A stretch of 34,211 nucleotides of DNA, taken from positions 1 through 34,211 of the forward strand of contig CAZHNG010000023.1 in the NCBI GenBank assembly GCA_964533785.1. Direction: 5' to 3'. The position numbers and the translations under genes are program-made. Positions 1 to 8,297 of the stretch are shown here, piece by piece. The notes under the pieces were generated by a model. That model was not told where the DNA came from and did no database searches. It saw only the letters and a program-made list of their open reading frames with translations. The stretch comes from JANQRV01 sp964533785 (GTDB taxonomy: Bacteria > Bacteroidota > Bacteroidia > Chitinophagales > Saprospiraceae). Numbering within the stretch: the first letter of the stretch is position 1; every line of letters starts with the position of its first letter.

Positions 1-1
1 A

Positions 2-139
2 AGGCCCGCAGGAAAAGAGGCCGCGAAATGTGCTGGTTATTTAGTTCCCGAGGCACTAGATTATATAAAGGTTGCGGAAAAAGGCCATAATAAGAACGAA
101 GCCTTACCTGCCATTACCGTCAGATGGGCAGGGATATAA
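2..139 (+). CDS. C-terminal fragment of an unrecognised protein (5' end outside the window)
   Basis: The frame is open from the left edge to a TAA at 137-139, giving 45 residues with protein-like composition that end in LPAITVRWAGI. The start lies outside the window. I do not recognise the family. An open run of 45 codons can occur by chance, so this is only a probable gene end. The about 110 bases after it, up to the convergent regulator gene, show only a weak short inverted repeat (AGAGG/CCTCT near 156-168) and no clear terminator. Confidence 0.45.
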   Translation, partial: RPAGKEAAKCAGYLVPEALDYIKVAEKGHNKNEALPAITVRWAGI

Positions 140-252
140 GTGATACAGCTTGTAAGAGGAAGCCCTCTGTAAATTATGTGAGCTATTTGAATGGCTTCTA
201 TGAAAAGAAATTATATTTTAATTGAGCCGGCCACCTAATTTACAGATCGTCC

Positions 253-1224
253 CTAATTCATGCTGTACTTCTTTCGATATTCCACCGGGCTTATCCCCAC
301 ATATTTCTTAAATACGTTCCGAAAAGCCTTAGCATCGTTATACCCGACGGCATACATCACTTCACTTACAGATTTTTTCCCTGGCTCTAACAGCTTTTTG
401 GCAGCTTCGGTACGTACGCGTTGCAAGTATTCGATGAGAGAGTTATGGGTAGCGTTTTTGAATCTTCGTTCCAAGGTTCGTCTTGTTACGGCGTATTGAT
501 TGGCGATTGATTGAACCGTTATTTTATCCGCAAACCGCTTTTCAATAAAATTTTGAATGCGTAAAATTAGTTCATCCTTATGATCTTTTTGACCACTGAA
601 TATCATAAAGGTGGATTGGCTGCCCTTATCAATGTCGATCATGAAAGCTTTGGCGGTTAAGATCGCTAGTTCTCGGCCACCGTATTTTTCAATGAGGTAA
701 ATCACTAAGTTGGTAAAAGCATAGGCTCCGCCGCTGGTATAAATGCCATTGCTGTCAGTAACCAGGTTTTCTGCTTGTACTTTAACTTGGGGAAACATCT
801 GTTGTAGGTCCGGAGCATGCCCCCAATGCGTAGAACAGGACTTTCCATCGAGTATGCCCGTTTCGGCCAAGAGAAATACTCCGATGCAAAAAGTTGCGAT
901 CTCTGCGCCCTGGTGGTATTGTTCTTCCAGCCATTGTATTACTGAGCGGTTTTTCCCTATTGTTGTTTTTAAATCACCGTGAACTGCCGGCAGGATAATC
1001 AAATCAGTTTGCTTTACTTCATCAATATTCTTTGGGGGAGTAATTGTGTACCAACCTTCTGCATCATGAGCAGGTTTATCATGGCCTACGAATTCGATCT
1101 GAAACAAGCGTTGTCTGGTTTGTTGGAAATACATATCGTTTGCCCAGTTCAAAATTTGAAAAGAACCGGCAATATTGACAATACTGAATTGTCCTTTGGG
1201 GATTAAAATGGAGACATGCTTCAT
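253..1224 (-). CDS. GlxA-family transcriptional regulator (DJ-1/PfpI domain + AraC-type HTH)
   Basis: This 323-residue protein has two domains. Residues about 4-185 form a DJ-1/PfpI class I glutamine-amidotransferase-like fold, with Cys113 in the FCIG elbow. Residues about 215-320 form a double helix-turn-helix AraC/XylS DNA-binding region, including the TVQSIANQYAVTRRTLERRF segment and the closing VGYNDAKAFRNVFKKYVGISP signature. GlxA-type regulators are soluble activators that sense small metabolites through the N-terminal domain; the ligand cannot be told from sequence. The gene is divergent from the VOC protein gene, with about 160 bp between the starts, so it may control that neighbour, which is inference. 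Length and domain order are normal for the family. Confidence 0.9.
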   Translation of the reverse strand: MKHVSILIPKGQFSIVNIAGSFQILNWANDMYFQQTRQRLFQIEFVGHDKPAHDAEGWYTITPPKNIDEVKQTDLIILPAVHGDLKTTIGKNRSVIQWLEEQYHQGAEIATFCIGVFLLAETGILDGKSCSTHWGHAPDLQQMFPQVKVQAENLVTDSNGIYTSGGAYAFTNLVIYLIEKYGGRELAILTAKAFMIDIDKGSQSTFMIFSGQKDHKDELILRIQNFIEKRFADKITVQSIANQYAVTRRTLERRFKNATHNSLIEYLQRVRTEAAKKLLEPGKKSVSEVMYAVGYNDAKAFRNVFKKYVGISPVEYRKKYSMN

Positions 1225-1382
1225 TGGATTAAATTTCTATAAAAATATAAAAATGGCTTGTCGTAATCAACCCGTTATATAGTCGCAATTGTACAGTGTA
1301 GCTTACAAAAATTCATTACATCTTTGAAAAGTTTCCCAAGGGAGGTTCAAAAGTGAGTTATAGAACATCTAAATCTAAAATA

Positions 1383-1835
1383 ATGTCAACAATCATCCAG
1401 CAAAAGATCACACCGTACTTATGGTACGATAACCAGGCCAAAGAAGCCGCCGAATTCTATTGTTCTGTCTTTAAAAATTCAAGTATGATATCCAGCTCTG
1501 AGATGATCGTAGAATTCGAGCTGGAGGGTTTACGTTTTGTCGCCTTAAATGGCGGGCCACAGTTCAAATTTACCGAAGCTACTTCTTTTTTTGTTTTATG
1601 TGAAGACCAAGCGGAAGTCGATCATTTCTGGAATGCCTTGACGGCAAATGGCGGGCAGGAAAGCCAATGTGGTTGGTTAAAAGACCGTTTTGGGTTATCC
1701 TGGCAGATCGTCCCCCAACGCTTTATGGAAATGATGCATAAGGGAACACCCGAACAAATTCAAAAGGTAATGGAGGTGATGATGCCGATGAAGAAGATGA
1801 TCGTGGCTGATTTTGAGAAGGCTTTTAAAAATTAA
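1383..1835 (+). CDS. VOC-fold (PhnB / '3-demethylubiquinone methyltransferase'-like) protein
   Basis: A small protein of the glyoxalase/bleomycin-resistance (VOC) superfamily, PhnB-like branch. It opens with ITPYLWYDNQAKEAAEFYCSVF, the standard first beta-alpha unit, and carries the typical late segment GWLKDRFGLSWQIVPQ. Most proteins of this branch have no proven reaction, and the methyltransferase name often attached to them is misleading. I chose the ATG at 1383, giving 150 residues and the usual family N-terminus, preceded by an A/T-rich stretch typical of Bacteroidota starts. An in-frame GTG at 1353 would add ten residues and has an unusual GGAGG 7 nt before it, so it cannot be excluded. 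The gene is divergent from the GlxA-type regulator and lies just upstream of the hydrolase gene. Confidence 0.85.
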   Translation: MSTIIQQKITPYLWYDNQAKEAAEFYCSVFKNSSMISSSEMIVEFELEGLRFVALNGGPQFKFTEATSFFVLCEDQAEVDHFWNALTANGGQESQCGWLKDRFGLSWQIVPQRFMEMMHKGTPEQIQKVMEVMMPMKKMIVADFEKAFKN

Positions 1836-1947
1836 GCCAAGATGAATAGTATGAAGCAAGGTGACATCAATCTCAACTTCAATTGAGAAAAATCATCCTT
1901 TTCATCGACGATCTCGACTAAATTATTTCCATAAAAAAGTTGAGGCT

Positions 1948-3264
1948 ATGCACTTCATCGCGGAAATTCTAATCATCTTTTTCGCAGTATTAAATTTTTT
2001 ATTAACCGGGATAGTATGGTTTAGGTTACGCCAACCTACTTCTTTCGCCCTTTGGGCACTGAAAGTGTTTACTTCCGCGCTGTCTCCTTTCTTGTTTTTG
2101 CTGGGAATTCTATTAGTTTTATTGGGGACTTTACTAAATGCTACTTCGGCCATTATGCTCGCAGGTTTGAGTTCCCTGCTATATTTCATCCATATCATCA
2201 ATACAACTCGTGCACCGGAGGCATCCACAGGAATATCCTCGGTTTTTGGCGTGCAATGGGAAAGTAAGATTCCAGAAGGAAGAAGGGCACAATTGTTGCC
2301 CAATCGCTACGTTTTTCGTCTGCCTAAAGTTTCCGACCCGGTTTTTGAGCAAGATATTGTATTCCACACTATTCCAGAGAGTGGTCGTCAGCTATTGTGC
2401 GATATCTGGCAACCGCCCGAAAACGTCGAATCTTCTGGCCTGGCCTTTATTTATTTGCACGGCAGTGCGTGGACGGTGCTTGACAAGGATTATGGCACGC
2501 GAACCTTTTTCAGACACCTGGCTAATCAGGGGCACCTTATCATGGATGTAGCTTACCGGCTCTTTCCGGAAACCGATATGATGGGGATGGTACACGATGC
2601 CAATCATGCCGTTGCCTGGCTAAAGGCCAATGCTGTAAATTATGGAGTTAATCCCCGCCGGATTGTGATTGGTGGAGGCTCTGCCGGAGGTCATATTGCC
2701 TTGCTGGCTGCCTATACCAATGGTAGAGAACAATTCTTACTTGAAGGATTGGAACCAATCGATACTAGTGTTAAGGGAGTGATTTCATTGTACGGGCCGA
2801 CCGACCTGGTGGCTGCTTATTATCATTGTGGCCAGCATATTGTCGGACAAAAAGAGCCGAAAGCGAAAGCTGATGAAGGTATGCCCCAATGGCTACAACG
2901 CAGCATGGGAAAAGACTTTCATCGACTGGGATTTGATAAAACAGAGGAACCTGGCATGTTGGTTCCCATGCTTGGAGGAACACCGGAGGAAATACCAGAA
3001 GTTTACGCCAGGTTTTCTCCAATCACGCACGTACATGAAGATTGTCCGGCGACCCTCCTGCTTCAGGGTGAGCACGATATGATAACTTCGGCGAAAGCTA
3101 CTCGGCAATTGTATCGGCGATTGCAAGAAGCTAAAGTGCCAACCGTAATGCACATTATCCCGCAGACCGATCATGCTTTTGATCTTGTTATGCCGAAGTG
3201 GTCGCCATCAGCGCAGAATGGGTATTATGACGTGGAGCGGTTTTTGGGGGTGATGGTTGAATAA
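1948..3264 (+). CDS. Membrane-anchored alpha/beta hydrolase (HSL-like esterase/lipase)
   Basis: The N-terminal part has two or three hydrophobic segments. Numbering from the GTG at 1861, they lie at about residues 32-55 and 68-112. The catalytic domain follows and carries an oxyanion motif HGSAW (200-204, a variant of HGGGW), a nucleophile elbow GGSAG with Ser274, an acid Asp406 in LQGEHD, and His438 in QTDHAF. This is the hormone-sensitive-lipase-like esterase arrangement, so a carboxylester hydrolase tethered to the inner membrane is likely; the substrate is unknown. The ATG at 1948 puts the first membrane segment at the N-terminus and has a purine-rich stretch before it. The GTG at 1861 would add 29 polar residues. 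It is probably co-transcribed with the VOC gene, whose stop is 112 bp (or 25 bp from the GTG) upstream. Confidence 0.85.
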   Translation: MHFIAEILIIFFAVLNFLLTGIVWFRLRQPTSFALWALKVFTSALSPFLFLLGILLVLLGTLLNATSAIMLAGLSSLLYFIHIINTTRAPEASTGISSVFGVQWESKIPEGRRAQLLPNRYVFRLPKVSDPVFEQDIVFHTIPESGRQLLCDIWQPPENVESSGLAFIYLHGSAWTVLDKDYGTRTFFRHLANQGHLIMDVAYRLFPETDMMGMVHDANHAVAWLKANAVNYGVNPRRIVIGGGSAGGHIALLAAYTNGREQFLLEGLEPIDTSVKGVISLYGPTDLVAAYYHCGQHIVGQKEPKAKADEGMPQWLQRSMGKDFHRLGFDKTEEPGMLVPMLGGTPEEIPEVYARFSPITHVHEDCPATLLLQGEHDMITSAKATRQLYRRLQEAKVPTVMHIIPQTDHAFDLVMPKWSPSAQNGYYDVERFLGVMVE

Positions 3265-3362
3265 TTAGAATTTGGGGAGAAATCTTTATAATTCCTAACT
3301 TAAAGTTAAAAGTCAATTTAGCATTTATAGGCTTGTCGCAGTTTTGAAGAATCTTTTATAGT

Positions 3363-4013
3363 TCATTCCTGCAACTTCTCCCCATACGCCAAATCACCCG
3401 CATCGCCTAAACCAGGAACGATATAAGACTTAGCCGTCAACTCCTCATCAACGCCAGCGAGCCAGATGTTGGCTTTGGGAAAGCGATTTCGGATATAACT
3501 GAGTCCTTCGGAAGAAGCAATGACGGTAACGATGTGGATGGCATTCGGTTTGCCGTGATTTTCCAATTCGCGGAGGGCAAGGTCCATGGAGGCACCGGTG
3601 GCCAGCATGGGGTCGGAGATAATGAGAGTGGTGTCATCTAATTCGGGGCAGGAGACGTATTCGATGTTGATGTCGAACTTACCGCTTTTTTCGTGTTTGC
3701 GGTAGGCAGAAATGAAGGCATTGCCCGCATTATCGAAATAGTTGAGTAAGCCTTGGTGGAATGGAAGTCCTGCTCTCAATATTGTAGCCAGAACCACTTT
3801 GGCTTTGGGTAACATAACATTGGAAACACCCAAAGGCGTGTTGACTTCTTTTTCCTCAAACGGCAGCATTTTACTGATTTCGTAGGCAAATACTTCACCG
3901 AGTCTTTCCAGGTTACGGCGAAACCGCAAAGGGTCTTGCTGGATATTGTGATCTCTTAATTCCGATACAAATTGGTTGGCAATAGAGTGCTGGCTTCCGA
4001 TATTATGAACCAT
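3363..4013 (-). CDS. upp: Uracil phosphoribosyltransferase
   Basis: A cytosolic pyrimidine-salvage enzyme that converts uracil and PRPP into UMP and pyrophosphate. The 216-residue length is normal. The PRPP-binding loop is clear at about residues 127-142 (DDTTLIISDPMLATGASMD), and the family segments ATILRAGLPFHQG (about 76-88) and the C-terminal VPGLGDAGDLAYG uracil-binding region are present. The gene is divergent from the glycosyltransferase gene. The psuG gene, whose product releases uracil from pseudouridine 5'-phosphate, is about 1.3 kb away on the other strand, so the two could act in sequence. Confidence 0.96.
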   Translation of the reverse strand: MVHNIGSQHSIANQFVSELRDHNIQQDPLRFRRNLERLGEVFAYEISKMLPFEEKEVNTPLGVSNVMLPKAKVVLATILRAGLPFHQGLLNYFDNAGNAFISAYRKHEKSGKFDINIEYVSCPELDDTTLIISDPMLATGASMDLALRELENHGKPNAIHIVTVIASSEGLSYIRNRFPKANIWLAGVDEELTAKSYIVPGLGDAGDLAYGEKLQE

Positions 4014-4066
4014 TCCTGTATATTAGTTTTGCTAATTAATGTGCTAAAGTAATAACAAGTTAATAT

Positions 4067-5239
4067 TTGGTGGGTTTCTTTGCTAATAATTTTCTTTTCT
4101 TTTGGGGTTCGGTCAGTTTATTGACTGCAGTATTTTATGTTTGGATGATGCGCAGGTACTTAGCTGCCTGGGAGAAGTCCCCTGAATGGGAATTGCCCGC
4201 TCATTATACCCCCCAAACCTTCATTTCTGTGATTATTCCGGCAAGGAACGAAGCTGACCAGATAAGAGATTGTTTGGATTCCATTATGGAACAACAATAC
4301 CCGAAAGAACTTTTTGAAGTGATTGTAGTGGATGATCATTCTACGGATGAAACGGAAGCTATTGTCAGTTCCTTAGCAAAGGATGGTGTTAGATTGATAA
4401 AACTAGCCGATCATTTAAACCACAGGTCGATTAATTCCTATAAGAAAGCAGCCATTGAAGCGGGTATTGTGGAAGCTACCGGAGAACTTATCGTTAGTAC
4501 TGATGCAGATTGTAAAGCTCCACTGAATTGGTTACGGTTTTTGGCTTCTTACTATGAGATCAGCGGCAAGGCTTTCGTCGCAGCTCCGGTACAATTTGAA
4601 GGGGAGCAAAACACTTTTGAACGCTTTCAATCTCTCGATTTTATAGGGATGATGCTGATTACCGGCGGTGCTATTCAGGATAAGCTCTTTCATATGTGCA
4701 ATGGTGCTAACCTGGCCTACAGCAAAGCCCTTTTTACCGCAGTAGGTGGCTTTGAAGGGGTCGATCAACTCGCTTCTGGGGATGATATGTTTTTAATGCA
4801 AAAGGTGGCGGCTCAATTTCCGGAGAACATAGGGTTTTTAAAGAGTCGGGAAGTAGCGGTAAAGACCAGCGCTAAACCAACCTGGCGTTCTTTTCTTCAG
4901 CAAAGAATAAGATGGGCGAGTAAAACGGGGAGTTACCAAGAAAAGCGAATGATCCTCTATTTAGGGATGGTCTTTTTATTTTGCTGTTCGCTTGTCGTTA
5001 ATTTACTACTTATTCCTTTTTGGGGATCTATTCCGTTGAGTTTTCTTATTTTTCAGTTGACTTTAAAGGCTGTGGCGGACTACCAGCTATTAAAAGAAGC
5101 TACCCGGTATTTTGGGCGTACGGATCTGCTAAAGGTATTCTGGCCGGCACAGCTTTGGCATATTGTTTATATTGTAGCCGTCGGCACTTTGGCTAATTTG
5201 CGAAAGCAGTACCAGTGGAAGGGTAGGAGAGTGCGATAG
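4067..5239 (+). CDS. Membrane glycosyltransferase, family 2, processive type
   Basis: A 390-residue inner-membrane GT-A glycosyltransferase. It has an N-terminal membrane segment (about 8-28), a GT2 domain starting at SVIIPARNEADQI, the nucleotide-binding VVDDHSTDE (Asp89-Asp90), the metal-binding DAD (146-148), a GDD base motif (238-240) and the QxxRW motif (279-283) of processive enzymes. Three hydrophobic segments follow (about 296-372). The acceptor and sugar donor cannot be read from sequence; export or synthesis of a cell-surface glycan or lipid-linked sugar is the usual role. The start codon is unusual: TTG at 4067, with a GTG directly after it. A TAGTTTTG -7-like motif lies at 4024-4031, but no clear -33 element accompanies it. 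Confidence 0.9.
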   Translation: MVGFFANNFLFFWGSVSLLTAVFYVWMMRRYLAAWEKSPEWELPAHYTPQTFISVIIPARNEADQIRDCLDSIMEQQYPKELFEVIVVDDHSTDETEAIVSSLAKDGVRLIKLADHLNHRSINSYKKAAIEAGIVEATGELIVSTDADCKAPLNWLRFLASYYEISGKAFVAAPVQFEGEQNTFERFQSLDFIGMMLITGGAIQDKLFHMCNGANLAYSKALFTAVGGFEGVDQLASGDDMFLMQKVAAQFPENIGFLKSREVAVKTSAKPTWRSFLQQRIRWASKTGSYQEKRMILYLGMVFLFCCSLVVNLLLIPFWGSIPLSFLIFQLTLKAVADYQLLKEATRYFGRTDLLKVFWPAQLWHIVYIVAVGTLANLRKQYQWKGRRVR

Positions 5240-5278
5240 TTTAATTTTTTTAGTATTAAGTAGTCGAATATTTAAAAT

Positions 5279-6223
5279 ATGCAAAAGGACTCTTTTCTTG
5301 ATATGACGGAGGAAATTGCGGAGGCGGTTGCCAATAGACAACCGGTAGTAGCTTTGGAATCCACCATCATCTCGCATGGAATGCCTTATCCGCAAAATGT
5401 GGAAACTGCTATTGAAGTGGAGCAAATGGTACGCAATAATAACGCAATACCGGCAACCATTGCTATTATTGACGGGCGCTTGAAGGCGGGACTGAAACAA
5501 GAAGAAATTGAACAGTTGGGCAAAACGGGACAATCGGCTTACAAGACGAGTAGAAGAGATTTGCCATACGTAGTAAGCAAAAAAATGACTGGCGCCACTA
5601 CAGTAGCAACTACCATGATCATTGCCGAGCGGGTGGGTATTCCCATTTTCGCAACCGGCGGGATTGGTGGTGTCCATCGGGGAGCGAATGAAAGTTTTGA
5701 TATATCTGCTGATCTGCAGGAGTTGGGGCGGACGAACGTTGCAGTAGTTAGCGCTGGTGCAAAAGCAATTTTAGATTTGGAATTGACATTGGAGTACCTG
5801 GAAACATACGGTGTGCCGGTTATTGGCTACCAAACGGACCAGTTTCCAGCTTTTTATACCCGAGATAGTGGTTTGAAGGTAGATTACAAGATGGATGAAC
5901 CGGAAGAGATTGCCCGGTTGTTGCACACCAAGTGGAGCATGGGACTGAATGGTGGATTGTTAGTCGCTAACCCGATACCCGAAGCATCAGCTATGCAGTA
6001 TGAGTACATAAACCGGGCCATTGAACAAGCTATTGAAGAATCGATGGAAAAGGGCATAAAAGGTAAAGCTATTACGCCCTATTTACTGGGGCGAATTGTA
6101 GAAATCACGGGGGGCGAAAGTCTCGCGGCTAATGTTGATTTGGTTTTGAACAATGCGAGACTGGCTGCACAAATCGCGGTCAGTTATAGTCAACTGGCTC
6201 ATCAAAATCATTTATTCAACTAA
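5279..6223 (+). CDS. psuG: Pseudouridine-5'-phosphate glycosidase
   Basis: The 314-residue protein matches the PsuG/IndA family over its whole length. Signs are VALESTIISHGMPYP near the N-terminus, the TVATTMIIAERVGIPIFATGGIGGVHRG core and the late NGGLLVANPIPE segment. In bacteria PsuG reversibly splits the C-C glycosidic bond of pseudouridine 5'-phosphate to give uracil and ribose 5-phosphate. The usual partner kinase PsuK is not adjacent. The gene starts 39 bp after the glycosyltransferase and may share its transcript. Its last 12 bases overlap the end of the convergent T9SS cargo gene. Confidence 0.94.
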   Translation: MQKDSFLDMTEEIAEAVANRQPVVALESTIISHGMPYPQNVETAIEVEQMVRNNNAIPATIAIIDGRLKAGLKQEEIEQLGKTGQSAYKTSRRDLPYVVSKKMTGATTVATTMIIAERVGIPIFATGGIGGVHRGANESFDISADLQELGRTNVAVVSAGAKAILDLELTLEYLETYGVPVIGYQTDQFPAFYTRDSGLKVDYKMDEPEEIARLLHTKWSMGLNGGLLVANPIPEASAMQYEYINRAIEQAIEESMEKGIKGKAITPYLLGRIVEITGGESLAANVDLVLNNARLAAQIAVSYSQLAHQNHLFN

Positions 6224-7315
6224 TAGCACTTCTCCTTGCTCAATAGTAACCGTCTGGTCCGCAAATTCCACCTGAGCTAGGTATACATATACGCCCGTTT
6301 TAGCATCCTGTCCTTGAAAAGTACCATCCCAACCACAAGAAATATCGTTTGGGGTGCAATTATTACTTTCGTAAATGAGATTACCCCACCGGTCGAATAT
6401 TTGAAGACTTAACAAAGAGCGGACACCTTTACCAAAGCTGGGTAAAAAAAGATCATTAATGCCGTCTTCATTGGGCGAAAAAGCGTTGGGGTAGTAGGCC
6501 CTTCGTTGAGTAGCAGCTTCCAGGGCTTCTACGATCACTACGGTCGTATCAAAGAGCACCTCTTCCAGTTCGTAAAACGCAAAATCATCCAGGGCAAAAT
6601 CGTTGCCTTGGGGATTGGTATTCCGGTTGACGATACAGATTTCAGCTTCGCTGTTAGTACCGGCATTCCAGATCTCGAAGAATTGCCGCCATTCACAAAC
6701 CTGATTGCCCGCGCGAAAAAGGTTGCCAATGATCTGATCATTGATAGAAAATTGCAATCCTGCCGGATTTTGAGGATTTACAGAAGTTAACCAGGCGGAA
6801 AAGGCATAGTTGGTGGCTTGTTTTACGGGAACGGTCTGACACCAAACCTTTTCATTGGCAATGGGAGAACCATCTACCACCATCATATTACCAGTACCGG
6901 TTGTATGGTCCGGACAATCCTCGAAAAAGATGGGGTTGAGGTTATTGGCACTGGTGTTAATGCCAAATACACCTTGAATATTAATGATTTCAACAAAAGG
7001 GTAATCACTGAAGAAGCCCATATTTCCATCACTGAAGTCGGAATTAATAATTAAGTTATTGTTGAGCGAAGCTGGTATGATGCGGGCAATAAAAGTAGTA
7101 GTGGAATCAGGCCTGGCAATAGGATTGGCGATCGTTGGGTTATCAAGATATATCGGAGGCGTCCATTCGTAAGCGTATGGGCCCGTTCTGGCATTTAATT
7201 GCGCGGGATCTCCTGGATTACAGATGATAACCGTGTCGATTTGAGCCATTAATGAGTTGCAAAGCAGAAGTAACAATCCAATCGAAAGATGGAATTTAAG
7301 TAGCTTAAAGTTCAT
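6212..7315 (-). CDS. Exported T9SS cargo with gliding-motility (type B) C-terminal sorting domain
   Basis: Residues 1-24 are a signal peptide (hydrophobic core LSIGLLLLLCNSLMA, cleavage probably after AQ). The middle part looks like a beta-rich carbohydrate-binding or jelly-roll-type module (about 85-250), with repeated TGxxNxM and QTVPVKQATNYAFSAWL stretches. The C-terminus from about residue 275 is the gliding-motility-associated domain, opening with YYPNAFSPNEDGINDLF, then IFDRWGNLIYES, TGVYVYLAQVEF and a final GEVLLVE. This domain directs secretion by the type IX system. The protein is therefore probably on the surface or released; its binding partner is unknown. Its end overlaps psuG by 12 bp in a convergent layout. 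Confidence 0.9.
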   Translation of the reverse strand: MNFKLLKFHLSIGLLLLLCNSLMAQIDTVIICNPGDPAQLNARTGPYAYEWTPPIYLDNPTIANPIARPDSTTTFIARIIPASLNNNLIINSDFSDGNMGFFSDYPFVEIINIQGVFGINTSANNLNPIFFEDCPDHTTGTGNMMVVDGSPIANEKVWCQTVPVKQATNYAFSAWLTSVNPQNPAGLQFSINDQIIGNLFRAGNQVCEWRQFFEIWNAGTNSEAEICIVNRNTNPQGNDFALDDFAFYELEEVLFDTTVVIVEALEAATQRRAYYPNAFSPNEDGINDLFLPSFGKGVRSLLSLQIFDRWGNLIYESNNCTPNDISCGWDGTFQGQDAKTGVYVYLAQVEFADQTVTIEQGEVLLVE

Positions 7316-7456
7316 GGATGCTTATTTATTCGATGGGCAAAATAAGCAAACCATTATTTGAAAGCAAAAAAGGATACCCTCCTGCGAGGAGAATGTTTTT
7401 GTTTGTTGTTGTTTACGTAGGTGACATTTATATGACAATTTAAGTAAAAAAGCTCA

Positions 7457-8191
7457 CTAAATCAATTCAAATAAATTTTTAATTCCAATAGTACGATTAA
7501 CGATGAATCCCTCTGCGTGGTCAAAACCAGCTGCGCGGCCATAGGTAGCCGTTTTTGCCCTTAAGAATTCCATGAATTGCTTACTGGAAATGGGAGATTG
7601 TAATTCTTCTTCATATTCAGAGGCTTCCGGCAGGTAAAATTGGGAACGAAAAGTTTTGATCAGTTCAAATTTCTGATTAATGTAGGGGCTTATGTCCACG
7701 ACAAAATCAGCTTTTAAAGTATAGTCTTGAATATAATGATAGACCGCATTGGGGCGCCATCTTTCCTGGTTTTTCCCATCGAGGTCCAGGGTTTCGATCT
7801 TAGTCAATCCGGCAAAATAACAGGCATCAGCGGTTAGTTTCGCTGCCCGGCCATGATCGGGGTGGCGGTCATTTATTGCATTTGCCAATACAATTTCCGG
7901 TTGACAAGCTCTGATAACGCGAATGATTTTAAGTAGGTTTTCCTTTTCGTATTGAAAAAACCCATCGGCCATATCGGCATTGACCCTAAAGGCGGCTCCC
8001 ATCAATTGAGCGGCCTCATTGGCTTCGGCTGTCCTGATTTCAGCATTGCCCCGGGTACCTAGTTCTCCGCGGGTTAAGTCGAGTAAACCTACTGTTTTTC
8101 CTTGATCAATATGTCGTAATAAGGTGCCACTACAACTTAATTCCACATCATCCGGATGTACACCGATGGCTAGTATATCTACTTTTTGCAT
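7457..8191 (-). CDS. bshB1: Bacillithiol biosynthesis deacetylase BshB1
   Basis: A LmbE/PIG-L-family zinc deacetylase of 244 residues. The zinc-binding HPDD is at 12-15, the RGELGTRGNAEIR signature at about 41-53 and the second zinc/catalytic segment NDRHPDHGRA at 107-116. BshB1 removes the acetyl group from GlcNAc-malate to give GlcN-malate, the second step of bacillithiol synthesis; Bacteroidota commonly carry this BshB1 type. No bshA or bshC is near it. It lies downstream of the phosphatase-fold gene on the same strand, with a gap of about 106 bp that holds a small hairpin (GCGTCT/AGACGC, 8265-8280). Confidence 0.93.
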   Translation of the reverse strand: MQKVDILAIGVHPDDVELSCSGTLLRHIDQGKTVGLLDLTRGELGTRGNAEIRTAEANEAAQLMGAAFRVNADMADGFFQYEKENLLKIIRVIRACQPEIVLANAINDRHPDHGRAAKLTADACYFAGLTKIETLDLDGKNQERWRPNAVYHYIQDYTLKADFVVDISPYINQKFELIKTFRSQFYLPEASEYEEELQSPISSKQFMEFLRAKTATYGRAAGFDHAEGFIVNRTIGIKNLFELI

Positions 8192-8297
8192 GGTAATTGA
8201 TTTTTTAGACTACGCCAGATGTTAGTAGCTAGAATGGATTGGATTTTAGCGAACATATTGCCTGGCGTCTATTAAGACGCGAAAATAACTTTTTCCG

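Noticed and set aside
5129..5677. A 182-residue minus-strand frame opposite psuG
   Set aside because: It is antisense to the glycosyltransferase end and psuG, both clear family members, and has shadow-like composition.
7320..7347. GCTTATTT/AAATAAGC inverted repeat before the T9SS cargo gene
   Set aside because: Short, A/T-rich and with a long loop; easily chance in this base composition.
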